Part shown: in pieces, positions 8,877-16,681 of the stretch
How positions within the stretch are numbered: position 1 is the stretch's first letter
Layout: each line of letters starts with the position of its first letter
Assembly (NCBI GenBank): GCA_040382095.1
Contig: JBEIGB010000005.1
Coordinates: forward strand, 21,064-85,063
Reading direction: 5' to 3'
DNA from: JADJPL01 sp040382095
GTDB taxonomy: Bacteria; Bacteroidota; Bacteroidia; Chitinophagales; Saprospiraceae
Length of the DNA stretch: 64,000 nt
Made by a program: the position numbers and the translations under genes
The notes under the pieces: model-generated
Database searches by the model: none
What the model was told of the DNA's origin: nothing
What the model saw: only the letters and a program-made list of their open reading frames with translations

Positions 8877-10220
8877 ATGAAAATCAACTGGTTGCCACCC
8901 TGGATTTTCGCGCTCTTTCTAAGTGCATGCGGAGCCTGGAGTTGTACTAACCCTACCGGGCTTGGCCTGGATTTACTGGAAGAGGACCTGCTCAACGTAT
9001 TGTATTCGGACACGCTGAGCGTTGAAACCGGAACTGCGTCCGGTGATTCCACAATCGTGCATACCCCGGCTAATTTCGCCGGTGCCTACCTCCTGGGGCG
9101 TCTGAACGACCCGGTATTCGGGATTTCCGAGGCCGGGCTTTATGCACAGTTTGTGCCGGAGTATCTGCGCCCGGCTTTCCCTGCATCCGCCAGGGTGGAC
9201 TCGCTGGTGCTTGTCTTGCCCTACGATACGTCCAGGTTCTATGGCGACCTGAACCAAAACCTCTCTCTGGAAGTATATCGCCTCGAGGAACGCATCAACG
9301 GCGATCTGGTACAATATTCCAACGCTTCATTTGCGTATGACCCTGTCCTGGTGGGCCGCTTCCGTGGAAAACCCTCTAAAGACAGCATCGCCGTAAAGGA
9401 TTATCGCGGCGGTACGGAAACCACGATAACTTTCCCCCATCTGCGGATTTCCCTCTCCGGAGCCATCGGGCAGGGATTTCTCTCTGCCGACACATCGGTC
9501 TATACTTCCGATAGCCTGTTCTTAAATTTCTTTAAGGGCCTCTATATCCGCCCGGCTGGTACCAGTGGCGGCAGCCTTGCCGGGGTCAATTTGTCCGCGG
9601 CGAATGCAGGGCTGATGGTTTATTACCGTACCGATACCCTCGCAAGGCAGTTCCAATTCCAGTTCAACCGTTTCCTGGCTAATGTGACAACGTTCAGGCA
9701 TGATTATGCCGGTTCGCAGGTGGAACGTTCCGTCGCCGCGCCGTCTTTGCAAAACCCTTATATCTTCGTGCAAGGTATGGCCGGGGTTTATGGACGAATC
9801 AGGATTCCTAATGTAAGAAAATTTCAAGGGGTAGTAATTAATAAAGCAGAGCTGATTTTTCAGGTGGCCCAATTACCGGGTGACAATCTCTCCTTTTATC
9901 CGCCGGCAAGCTTTCTATCCCTGTTTTACCGGGATAAGTCCGGGATCCTTTTTCCTATTCCCGATGCGCTGCTTATCCAGGCTAACCTGAGGGAAAATTT
10001 CGGAGGGACTTACGTTCCAGGGGCAGATGGCGCGCCCGGCCTGTATCGGATCAACCTGGGGGCGCATTTCCGGGATATGGTGGAAGGACGTGTCCCCGAT
10101 GAGCTGTTTATCGGGTTGTCGCCAAAAGCAACTAACGGGGCCAGAAGTGTGCTCCACGGTAGTACGTCCCCGGAAAAAAAAGTCAAACTAAGGGTCGCTT
10201 ATACGCCACTAAACCGATAA
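8877..10220 (+). CDS. DUF4270 family lipoprotein
   Basis: A 447-residue secreted protein. The N-terminus has a hydrophobic signal segment followed by LSAC (Cys18) and GAWSC (Cys23); either could be the lipobox cysteine. The body resembles the Bacteroidota DUF4270 family: an early SVETGT/DS region, repeated statements of beta-rich sequence, and a late LFIGLSP followed by the final VKLRVAYTP strand. The function of the family is unknown; members are surface or periplasmic lipoproteins. It follows the GT5-like gene, the usual neighbour in this phylum, across a dispersed repeat. Assignment rests on overall pattern, so moderate to high confidence. Confidence 0.8.
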   Translation: MKINWLPPWIFALFLSACGAWSCTNPTGLGLDLLEEDLLNVLYSDTLSVETGTASGDSTIVHTPANFAGAYLLGRLNDPVFGISEAGLYAQFVPEYLRPAFPASARVDSLVLVLPYDTSRFYGDLNQNLSLEVYRLEERINGDLVQYSNASFAYDPVLVGRFRGKPSKDSIAVKDYRGGTETTITFPHLRISLSGAIGQGFLSADTSVYTSDSLFLNFFKGLYIRPAGTSGGSLAGVNLSAANAGLMVYYRTDTLARQFQFQFNRFLANVTTFRHDYAGSQVERSVAAPSLQNPYIFVQGMAGVYGRIRIPNVRKFQGVVINKAELIFQVAQLPGDNLSFYPPASFLSLFYRDKSGILFPIPDALLIQANLRENFGGTYVPGADGAPGLYRINLGAHFRDMVEGRVPDELFIGLSPKATNGARSVLHGSTSPEKKVKLRVAYTPLNR

Positions 10221-10364
10221 GCGGTACTAAAACAGATGAGGTTTTTAATAATCACCTTGTTGGGCCGCCTGTCCTGGGCATTATTAAAAGGCAATTTTAC
10301 TGCAAAAGTTTGGCCGCGCTTCGGGCAACCCAGATAACGTAAACGAATAACCTATACTTTTTTC

Positions 10365-11072
10365 ATGACGCAAAAAACAAAACTGGACATGGAGTACAAC
10401 TCCCAAATGGAGGAGTTGATCATGCCCGAGTATGGCCGCAATGTACAACGGCTCATTTTTCACGCCAAGACAATCGAAAACGACGAATACCGCCAGCGTT
10501 TTGTCGAACAAATCATCCGGCTGATGTTTCAGATGCAGCCGATGAACCGTACCATTGATGAGATACGCGACAAACTCTGGAAACACCTTTTCCGCATTGC
10601 CAGTTACGATATCAAAGCGTCCCCGCCGAGTGGCATCATCCCCACTCCGGAGGCAGCGATGAAAAAACCTGGCAAGGTAGAAATTCCACAACAGGAGCTG
10701 AGGTTCCGTCATTATGGGAGCGGGGTTCAGAAACTGATCAGAAAGGCCCTCGAAATGGAGCCCGGTCCCAAGCGCGAGGGCCTGGTATCGGTCATCGCTT
10801 CGTATATGAAGCTCGCCTACCGAACGTGGAACAAAGAACACTTCGTCAGCGACGATGTTATTAAAGCGGACCTGGAAATTATATCCGGTGGGCGCCTCGT
10901 ACTGTCCGACTCGATCGAAAACCTGATCGCCCCGCAGCAGGGTAATCAGATGCGCAGAAAATTCAAGCCCTCTGGCGGTGGCTCCCCGTCGCGGCAGTTC
11001 AACGGCTCTGGAAATAATAAGGGCGGTTCCAACAAAAACCGCCAGATGCCCCCCCGGAATAAACGTAAATAA
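10365..11072 (+). CDS. DUF4290 domain-containing protein
   Basis: A 235-residue cytoplasmic protein of the Bacteroidota-specific DUF4290 family. The typical opening is visible (LDMEYNSQMEELIMPEYGRNVQ), followed by the helical stretch with QMQPMNR and a second half with KLAYRTWNKEHF. The last 40 residues form a low-complexity tail rich in Gly, Ser, Asn and Arg, ending in Lys/Arg, which could bind nucleic acid (inference). No catalytic motif is recognised. It is 18 bases before the DUF4286 gene, and the two are likely cotranscribed. Confidence 0.88.
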   Translation: MTQKTKLDMEYNSQMEELIMPEYGRNVQRLIFHAKTIENDEYRQRFVEQIIRLMFQMQPMNRTIDEIRDKLWKHLFRIASYDIKASPPSGIIPTPEAAMKKPGKVEIPQQELRFRHYGSGVQKLIRKALEMEPGPKREGLVSVIASYMKLAYRTWNKEHFVSDDVIKADLEIISGGRLVLSDSIENLIAPQQGNQMRRKFKPSGGGSPSRQFNGSGNNKGGSNKNRQMPPRNKRK

Positions 11073-11090
11073 ACTAATTCAACGCGCCAA

Positions 11091-11408
11091 ATGATTATTT
11101 ATAATGTTACCATCAAGGTGGACGAAGATATTCATCAGCAATGGTTGAAATGGATGTTTGAGGTACATATCCCCGATATGATGGCAACCGGTAAATTTAT
11201 CAATTACCAGGTATGTAGGGTGTTACAGGAAGAGGAGGATGGCGTGACCTATGCTACACAGTATTTTAGTCCTGACCTGGAAACACTCGCCGCGTATCAC
11301 GAAACAGATGCCAGGCGTCTTCGTGAAGCGCATGCAGCGGAGTTCCCGGGGCGGTTCGTAGCCTTTCGCTCGGCCATGGAGGTGTTGTTGCCCCCGCAAA
11401 CCACCTAA
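11091..11408 (+). CDS. DUF4286 family protein
   Basis: A 105-residue protein matching the small DUF4286 family of Bacteroidota: YNVTIKVD at the start, W-x-x-W-M-x-x-H-I-P-D-M-M in the first helix, then VCRVL, YATQYF, and the final RFVAFRSAMEVL. The pattern suggests a ferredoxin-like dimeric alpha/beta barrel fold, like antibiotic-biosynthesis monooxygenase relatives, but no active site is known. It lies between DUF4290 and an acyl-CoA dehydrogenase with gaps of about 20 bases on each side. Confidence 0.88.
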   Translation: MIIYNVTIKVDEDIHQQWLKWMFEVHIPDMMATGKFINYQVCRVLQEEEDGVTYATQYFSPDLETLAAYHETDARRLREAHAAEFPGRFVAFRSAMEVLLPPQTT

Positions 11409-11428
11409 CGTTTAAATATACCAAAGCT

Positions 11429-12619
11429 ATGATTTTTGCACTTTCCGAAGAACATCTGGCAGTCCAGGAAGCTGCCAGGGAATTTGCCCAAAAAGAGCTA
11501 AAACCAGGCGTGATCGAACGGGATTCCACGATGGCCTATCCTAAAGAGCAGGTACGTAGAATGACCGAACTCGGTTTCATGGGTATGATGGCTCCACCAG
11601 AATATGGCGGCGGCGGTATGGATACGCTCTCTTATGTCTTGGCCATGGAGGAAATATCCAAAGTGGACAACTCCTGCTCGGTCATTATGTCGGTCAATAA
11701 TTCTCTGGTTTGCTGGGGCCTTGAAGTATATGGCACCGATGACCAGAAGGCAAAGTATTTGTCAAAACTGGCAGCTGGGGAGTGGATCGGCTCCTTTTGT
11801 CTTTCAGAGCCAGAGGCTGGCAGCGATGCGACCCACCAGCGTACCACTGCTGTGGATATGGGGGACTATTATCTGCTCAACGGCACTAAAAACTGGATTA
11901 CAAACGGGGGTACTTCCAGGGTACACCTCGTTATAGCTCAGACCCATCCGGAGAAAGGCCCACGCGGGATCAATGCATTTATCGTTGATACGCAATGGGA
12001 AGGGGTGAAAATCGGTGGAAAGGAGGATAAACTGGGAATCAGGTCTTCCGATACCCATTCGATTATGTACACGGATGTAAAAGTCCCTAAAGAAAATCGT
12101 ATCGGAGAAGACGGTTTCGGGTTTAGGTTTGCGATGAAAACACTCGCCGGCGGTCGTATCGGTATTGCCGCCCAGGCGCTGGGTATTGCCGGCGGGGCCT
12201 ATGAACTGGCAGTGGAATATGCGAAACAACGCGAAGCCTTCGGCAAACCGATCGCACAACACCAGGCAATTGCTTTCAAGCTCGCTGATATGGCCACGGA
12301 AATCGAAGCGGCCAAGCTCATGGTATATCGGGCAGCATGGCTGAAGGATCAGGGAATGGACTATAACTCCGCCAGCGCGATGGCCAAATTATATGCTTCC
12401 GAGGTCGCTATGCGTATTTCGGTCGAGGCCGTTCAGGTGCATGGCGGATACGGCTTTGTTAAAGAATACCATGTCGAGCGGCTGATGCGCGACGCAAAGA
12501 TTACCCAGATTTATGAGGGTACGTCCGAGGTCCAGCGCATCGTGATTTCCCGGGGAGTATTAGAAGGACAGCCTTACCTTCCGGTACCTGGTGGAACGTC
12601 ATCCTTTGTGCCTGTTTGA
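11429..12619 (+). CDS. Acyl-CoA dehydrogenase, short-chain type
   Basis: A 396-residue flavoprotein that oxidises acyl-CoA to the 2-enoyl-CoA, passing electrons to an electron-transfer flavoprotein. It has the classic three-part fold: N-terminal helices, the FAD-contacting CLSEPEAGSDA motif in the middle domain, the adenine-binding QVHGGYGFVKEY, and the catalytic glutamate in IYEGTSEVQRIV near the C-terminus. Length and motifs match butyryl/short-chain dehydrogenases, the common Bacteroidota form. The stop is 23 bases before the M50 gene start. A second, longer paralogue is at 25825-27627. Substrate length cannot be fixed from sequence. Confidence 0.93.
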   Translation: MIFALSEEHLAVQEAAREFAQKELKPGVIERDSTMAYPKEQVRRMTELGFMGMMAPPEYGGGGMDTLSYVLAMEEISKVDNSCSVIMSVNNSLVCWGLEVYGTDDQKAKYLSKLAAGEWIGSFCLSEPEAGSDATHQRTTAVDMGDYYLLNGTKNWITNGGTSRVHLVIAQTHPEKGPRGINAFIVDTQWEGVKIGGKEDKLGIRSSDTHSIMYTDVKVPKENRIGEDGFGFRFAMKTLAGGRIGIAAQALGIAGGAYELAVEYAKQREAFGKPIAQHQAIAFKLADMATEIEAAKLMVYRAAWLKDQGMDYNSASAMAKLYASEVAMRISVEAVQVHGGYGFVKEYHVERLMRDAKITQIYEGTSEVQRIVISRGVLEGQPYLPVPGGTSSFVPV

Positions 12620-12642
12620 AAGGCTGCCTTCAAAATGACTAC

Positions 12643-13437
12643 ATGAAACGAACGCTCAAAATTGCGGCGCCATTTGGTATCCCCCTAAGGTTACACTGGA
12701 CTTTCGGAATGGTTTTCGTGTATGTTTTTTTTATCGCTTGGGAAGGCCGGTGGGATTGGCAGGTCACGCTGATGGTATTCGGGCTTATCGTTTCCCTGTT
12801 CGTCTGTGTGACGCTGCATGAATACGGCCATGCACTGATGGCGAGGCGGTTTGGGGTCAACACCCAGGATATTTTACTCTCTCCCATCGGTGGTATTGCC
12901 CGCCTTGACCGGATACCCTCCCGCCCCAAGGAAGAGTTTCTGGTAGCCATCGCAGGGCCTGCAGTCAACTTCTTGCTCGCCGCATTGCTCGGCACCTACC
13001 TTTTTACCTTCCCCGCATATTTGCGTCGGCATTTACTGCAATCCCTTTTTTTTCAGGAGAGTAACTATTTTTTACCCGAACTCCCGTTGACAGGGTACGC
13101 CCTGCTGATGCTGTTTTTCTTAAATATCGTTTTGGCGGTGTTCAACCTGATACCCGCGTTTCCAATGGATGGAGGGAGGATTCTGCGTGCCGCCCTCTGT
13201 ACCCGCTTACCCCGATATACTGCTACCCTGATCGCAGCCCGGATTGGCCAGGCGTTTGCAATAGCATTTGCAGCCTTCGGTATTTACCGTATGGTCCAGA
13301 GTGGTGGCCGGGAGGGAATATTTTACCTGTTTATCAGTACTTTCGTGTTTATGACAGCACAAAACGAACTGCGCTTCGTTGAGGTGCAGGCACGTATCGA
13401 AAATGTACTGGATGCCGGGATCAAAGAATTTGAATAG
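12643..13437 (+). CDS. Site-2 protease family (M50) membrane metalloprotease
   Basis: A 264-residue integral membrane zinc protease. The catalytic HEYGH (HExxH) lies at residues 59-63 within a transmembrane helix, and the third ligand motif NLIPAFPMDGG is at 168-178. About six hydrophobic segments are present. There is no PDZ domain and no C-terminal CBS pair, so it is the minimal SpoIVFB-like type. The frame is open to a TTG overlapping the previous stop codon, but the ATG at 12643 gives the normal family start (KRTLKIAAPFGIPLRLHWTF). The substrate is unknown; relatives cleave membrane-anchored regulators. A repeat element follows the stop. Confidence 0.9.
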   Translation: MKRTLKIAAPFGIPLRLHWTFGMVFVYVFFIAWEGRWDWQVTLMVFGLIVSLFVCVTLHEYGHALMARRFGVNTQDILLSPIGGIARLDRIPSRPKEEFLVAIAGPAVNFLLAALLGTYLFTFPAYLRRHLLQSLFFQESNYFLPELPLTGYALLMLFFLNIVLAVFNLIPAFPMDGGRILRAALCTRLPRYTATLIAARIGQAFAIAFAAFGIYRMVQSGGREGIFYLFISTFVFMTAQNELRFVEVQARIENVLDAGIKEFE

Positions 13438-13440
13438 ACC

Positions 13441-13597
13441 TGGGGTGTGTAAAACGCTCTTTCACTGCCCCTGATGCAAAATTTTATGGGGTTGTGGAAA
13501 ACGCCTCGATATTGCTTCGCAAGCTATTTGGCAGCTGTCCCGCCAAAGAATATTTCAAAACTTTGTTGCAGGGTCCGGGGGCTTTTTACACAACCCC
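13441..13597. repeat. Dispersed intergenic repeat, with nested terminal inverted repeats
   Basis: Two copies of the end sequence lie in direct orientation at 13441 and 13488, and the inverted end (CTTTTTACACAACCCC) is at 13582-13597. The unit 13488-13597 is thus a 110-bp element with terminal inverted repeats around a weak TTTGGC/GCCAAA hairpin. The left 75 bases resemble the reverse complement of 21241-21317, including the shared GCCCCTG segment. No open reading frame is inside. Confidence 0.7.
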
Positions 13598-13889
13598 ATA
13601 CTTATGATACAGCCTCGTGAGCCAGTGTCTTTAACAGGTTATTTGCCGTTGTAAGCCGCTGAAATTGTTTTGAACAGCTGCGATTTTTTGATTTTTAAAA
13701 ATAAAATTAAATAAAAAAGCGCATTTTAAAAATTTTATTTCGCAGTAATGGATGGTAGAATGATTGTGAGACGGGCTCTGGATGTAGAATCTCCCTCCGC
13801 AGGCAGTACATTTCTTTTTCATACAACCCCGGGCCTGATCGTCTCAGGGTAAACAAACTCACGAAGTGCGTGTAAATGAAGGGGCAAAA
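13598..13889. other. Intergenic stretch without recognised genes
   Basis: AT-rich sequence between the dispersed repeat and the hppA promoter. No conserved reading frame, hairpin terminator or RNA gene is recognised on either strand. Confidence 0.5.
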
Positions 13890-13922
13890 TTGTACAATCT
13901 GTAAATTTGCACTACTTTTGCG
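13890..13922 (+). promoter_or_regulatory. hppA promoter with two overlapping TAnnTTTG cores
   Basis: TAAATTTG (13904-13911) and TACTTTTG (13915-13922) both match the Bacteroidota core. A TTG at 13890-13892 stands 22 bases before the second core, close to the usual -33 spacing. The ATG at 13997 is 74 bases further on. Confidence 0.6.
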
Positions 13923-13996
13923 CTTCGTTGAAGGAACCCTTCAAGCGGGCCGGTATGGCATTTGTATTTTTTAGTAATCCTAACAAATTCTTAAAC

Positions 13997-16156
13997 ATGG
14001 GTCAGACGATTACGTACCTTATTCCAGTGTTTGGAGTACTTGGTCTGTTATTTACTTTCTGGAAATCGGCATGGGTGTCCCGTCAGGATGTCGGCACCGA
14101 TCGAATGGCAAATATCGCCAACGCGATATCGGAAGGCGCGATGGCTTTCCTCCGTGCCGAGTATAGCCGTATTGCCATTTTTGCGGCAGTGGTTGCGGTA
14201 CTTCTTGCCGTTTCTGCCAGCCCTGAATCTTCTTCGCCATTAATCGCGCTTTCTTTTATAGTAGGGGCGGGTTGCTCTTCCCTGGCGGGTGTCATCGGCA
14301 TGCGGGTGGCAACGAAGGCAAACGTGCGCACTACCCAGGCGGCACGTACCAGCCTTGGCAAGGCCCTCGAAATTGCCTTCGCCGGTGGTTCTGTGATGGG
14401 CCTTGGTGTGGTAGGCCTTGGGGTCCTGGGCCTTGGCGGACTCTATTTGGTTTATAGCGGTATGGGCTGGGATGTTGTCAAAGTGGTCAATGTCCTTACA
14501 GGCTTCTCTTTTGGGGCCTCCTCAATTGCATTATTCGCCCGTGTAGGGGGTGGTATTTATACAAAAGCGGCCGATGTCGGTGCTGACCTTGTTGGAAAAG
14601 TCGAAGCCGGTATCCCGGAAGACCATCCGCTCAACCCGGCCACAATCGCAGATAACGTCGGCGATAACGTCGGGGACGTCGCTGGTATGGGCGCCGACCT
14701 TTTTGAATCCTATGTAGGCTCGATTATCGGGACGATGGTACTTGGCGTTACCTTCGTCGGAATCGCAGGCTTCGAAGCTACCAATGCGTTTGGTGGCCTG
14801 AATGCCGTACTTCTTCCATTACTCCTTTCGGGTGTGGGTATTCTGACTTCCATCCTCGGCACATTCTTTGTGAAGGTACGGGAAGGGGGCGACCCTCAAA
14901 AAGCACTTAACCGCGGCGAGTTCCTCTCCTCGGCGATCATGCTTGCGGCTACTTATGTAATTGTACGCTGGATGCTGCCCGCTTCCTGGCAGATTGGGGA
15001 AGAGACCTATACTGCAAACGGGGTTTTCTTCGCCGTGATTTTTGGTCTGGTGTCAGGCCTGCTGATTGGTATCGTAACGGAGTTTTATACTGGTACGGGT
15101 ACCCGTCCGGTAAAAGGGATCGTTGACAACTCACTCACCGGGTCTGCTACGAACATCATCGCAGGTCTCGGTGTCGGGATGCAATCTACCGCTATCCCGA
15201 TTGTTATACTGGTCATTGCGATCATCGGAGCACACGAAACCGCGGGATTATATGGTATCGCTATTGCGGCGGTAGGGATGCTTTCGAATACCGGTATCCA
15301 ACTTGCCGTAGATGCTTATGGGCCAGTATCGGATAACGCGGGCGGTATTGCCGAAATGGCAGATTTGCCTAAAGAAGTTCGCGAACGTACGGATAAACTG
15401 GATGCAGTCGGTAATACGACCGCTGCAATCGGAAAGGGTTTTGCTATTGGTTCTGCTGCCCTTACGGCACTGGCACTTTTCTCTGCATACATGGCGACTG
15501 CCGGATTGACTTCTATTGACGTTGCAGAGCCCATGGTCATGGGTGGCCTTCTGCTGGGTGGTATGCTCCCCTTCCTTTTCTCTTCCATGGCTATGAATGC
15601 GGTAGGTAAGGCTGCTATGGATATGATTCAGGAGGTGCGCCGCCAGTTTAGCGATATTCCGGAACTGAAGCGTGCACTCGAGCTCATGCGGGCGAATGGC
15701 GAAAAAGAACTGCACGAATGGTCAAAATCAGATCAGGAGGAGTTCCATAAAGCTGAAGGAAAAGCACAGTATGGGAAGTGCGTGGAAATTTCCACTAAAG
15801 CGGCAATCAAGCAAATGGTGGTGCCTGGCCTTCTGGCAGTAGTATCCCCGGTATTGATTGGCTTTGTGGGCGGTGCAGAAATGCTCGGCGGCCTCCTCGC
15901 GGGTGTGACCGTTACCGGGGTATTGATGGCGATCTTCCAGTCAAATGCCGGCGGTGCATGGGATAATGCCAAGAAAATGTTCGAAGGCGGCGTAGAAATC
16001 CAGGGCAAGACCTATTATAAAGGCTCTGATCCGCACAAAGCTGCGGTTGTGGGTGATACGGTGGGCGATCCTTTCAAAGATACCTCCGGCCCTTCGCTGA
16101 ATATCCTTCTGAAGCTGATGTCTATTGTGGCAGTGGTAATTGCTCCGCTACTGTAA
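13997..16156 (+). CDS. hppA: Membrane-bound proton/sodium-pumping pyrophosphatase
   Basis: A 719-residue integral membrane pump that hydrolyses pyrophosphate and exports H+ or Na+. About sixteen transmembrane helices are expected. The family signature DVGADLVGKVE and the nearby DNVGDNVGDVAGMGADLFESY acidic motifs are intact, as is the C-terminal GDTVGDPFKDTSGPSLN. In the segment GNTTAAIGKG the alanine replaces the lysine found in K+-independent enzymes, so a K+-dependent type is predicted, which includes Na+ and Na+/H+ pumps. The open frame extends 30 codons upstream, but that part overlaps the promoter and the ATG at 13997 gives the normal start. A strong terminator follows. Confidence 0.95.
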   Translation: MGQTITYLIPVFGVLGLLFTFWKSAWVSRQDVGTDRMANIANAISEGAMAFLRAEYSRIAIFAAVVAVLLAVSASPESSSPLIALSFIVGAGCSSLAGVIGMRVATKANVRTTQAARTSLGKALEIAFAGGSVMGLGVVGLGVLGLGGLYLVYSGMGWDVVKVVNVLTGFSFGASSIALFARVGGGIYTKAADVGADLVGKVEAGIPEDHPLNPATIADNVGDNVGDVAGMGADLFESYVGSIIGTMVLGVTFVGIAGFEATNAFGGLNAVLLPLLLSGVGILTSILGTFFVKVREGGDPQKALNRGEFLSSAIMLAATYVIVRWMLPASWQIGEETYTANGVFFAVIFGLVSGLLIGIVTEFYTGTGTRPVKGIVDNSLTGSATNIIAGLGVGMQSTAIPIVILVIAIIGAHETAGLYGIAIAAVGMLSNTGIQLAVDAYGPVSDNAGGIAEMADLPKEVRERTDKLDAVGNTTAAIGKGFAIGSAALTALALFSAYMATAGLTSIDVAEPMVMGGLLLGGMLPFLFSSMAMNAVGKAAMDMIQEVRRQFSDIPELKRALELMRANGEKELHEWSKSDQEEFHKAEGKAQYGKCVEISTKAAIKQMVVPGLLAVVSPVLIGFVGGAEMLGGLLAGVTVTGVLMAIFQSNAGGAWDNAKKMFEGGVEIQGKTYYKGSDPHKAAVVGDTVGDPFKDTSGPSLNILLKLMSIVAVVIAPLL

Positions 16157-16189
16157 ATCAGCGGAGGGTACACAAAGGGCTTCGCCCAG

Positions 16190-16237
16190 ATGCGTATTGC
16201 CGTAGGCACCCGCAGGGATGCCTACGGCAATACGTAT
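16190..16237 (+). terminator. hppA terminator hairpin
   Basis: A 19-bp stem (16190-16208 with 16219-16237, one G:T-type mismatch) around a 10-base loop, followed by T-rich sequence. It starts 33 bases after the hppA stop. Confidence 0.8.
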
Positions 16238-16681
16238 TTTATAAGACGTAGGATCAGCTGCGTTCCCGAAAAGGTTCTTTTTCTGCCATACTACACCGTG
16301 TTTTCGCTTGCACCGCTCGGCTATGTACCCTCAAGCTTCATACAGATTAAATACAGTGATTTTTCCCCCTCCGCACTGTGACCCCACCTATTCTACCAGG
16401 TCTAATTTATTTTGGGAAAGTGGTGCTTCCGGTCAACCAGGATTTCTCCTGCGTCGGTGCCCGGGGTTCAAAATGCCGCTGGCAAGGGGGCCAAATGTGT
16501 AGGGCAGAGGATCAAAATGTCGCTTGCCGGGGATAAAATGGTATGGGTTAAACGAAAGCAGTAGTTTTTTCGTTAGAAATTCGTTAAAAGAAGGTTGTTT
16601 ATAAGATATTGGGCAACATTTTTGTTTTAATCAGGATATTGCTTATTTTTTCACTTTTGATTTCAATTCAACCGCACAATT
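16238..16681. other. Gene-free region before prc
   Basis: About 440 bases without a credible gene. It holds the tandem 22-bp array described separately and an AT-rich stretch before prc. No TAnnTTTG core was found near the prc start. Confidence 0.5.
16465..16552. repeat. Four degenerate 22-bp tandem repeats, IS21-end-like
   Basis: Units begin at 16465, 16487, 16509 and 16531, each near GGxTCAAAATGxCGCTxGC. Units 1 and 3 are closest to each other. IS21-family insertion sequences carry multiple terminal repeats of about this size with a TCAAAATG core, so this may be an orphan IS end. No transposase gene is nearby. Confidence 0.5.

Noticed and set aside
13907..13996. An N-terminal extension of hppA starting at ATT
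   Set aside because: It lies over the promoter cores and the ATG at 13997 gives the normal family start.
16190..16237. Palindrome after hppA as an attachment site
   Set aside because: The stem-loop with T-rich tail directly after a stop codon fits a terminator better, and no integrase is adjacent.
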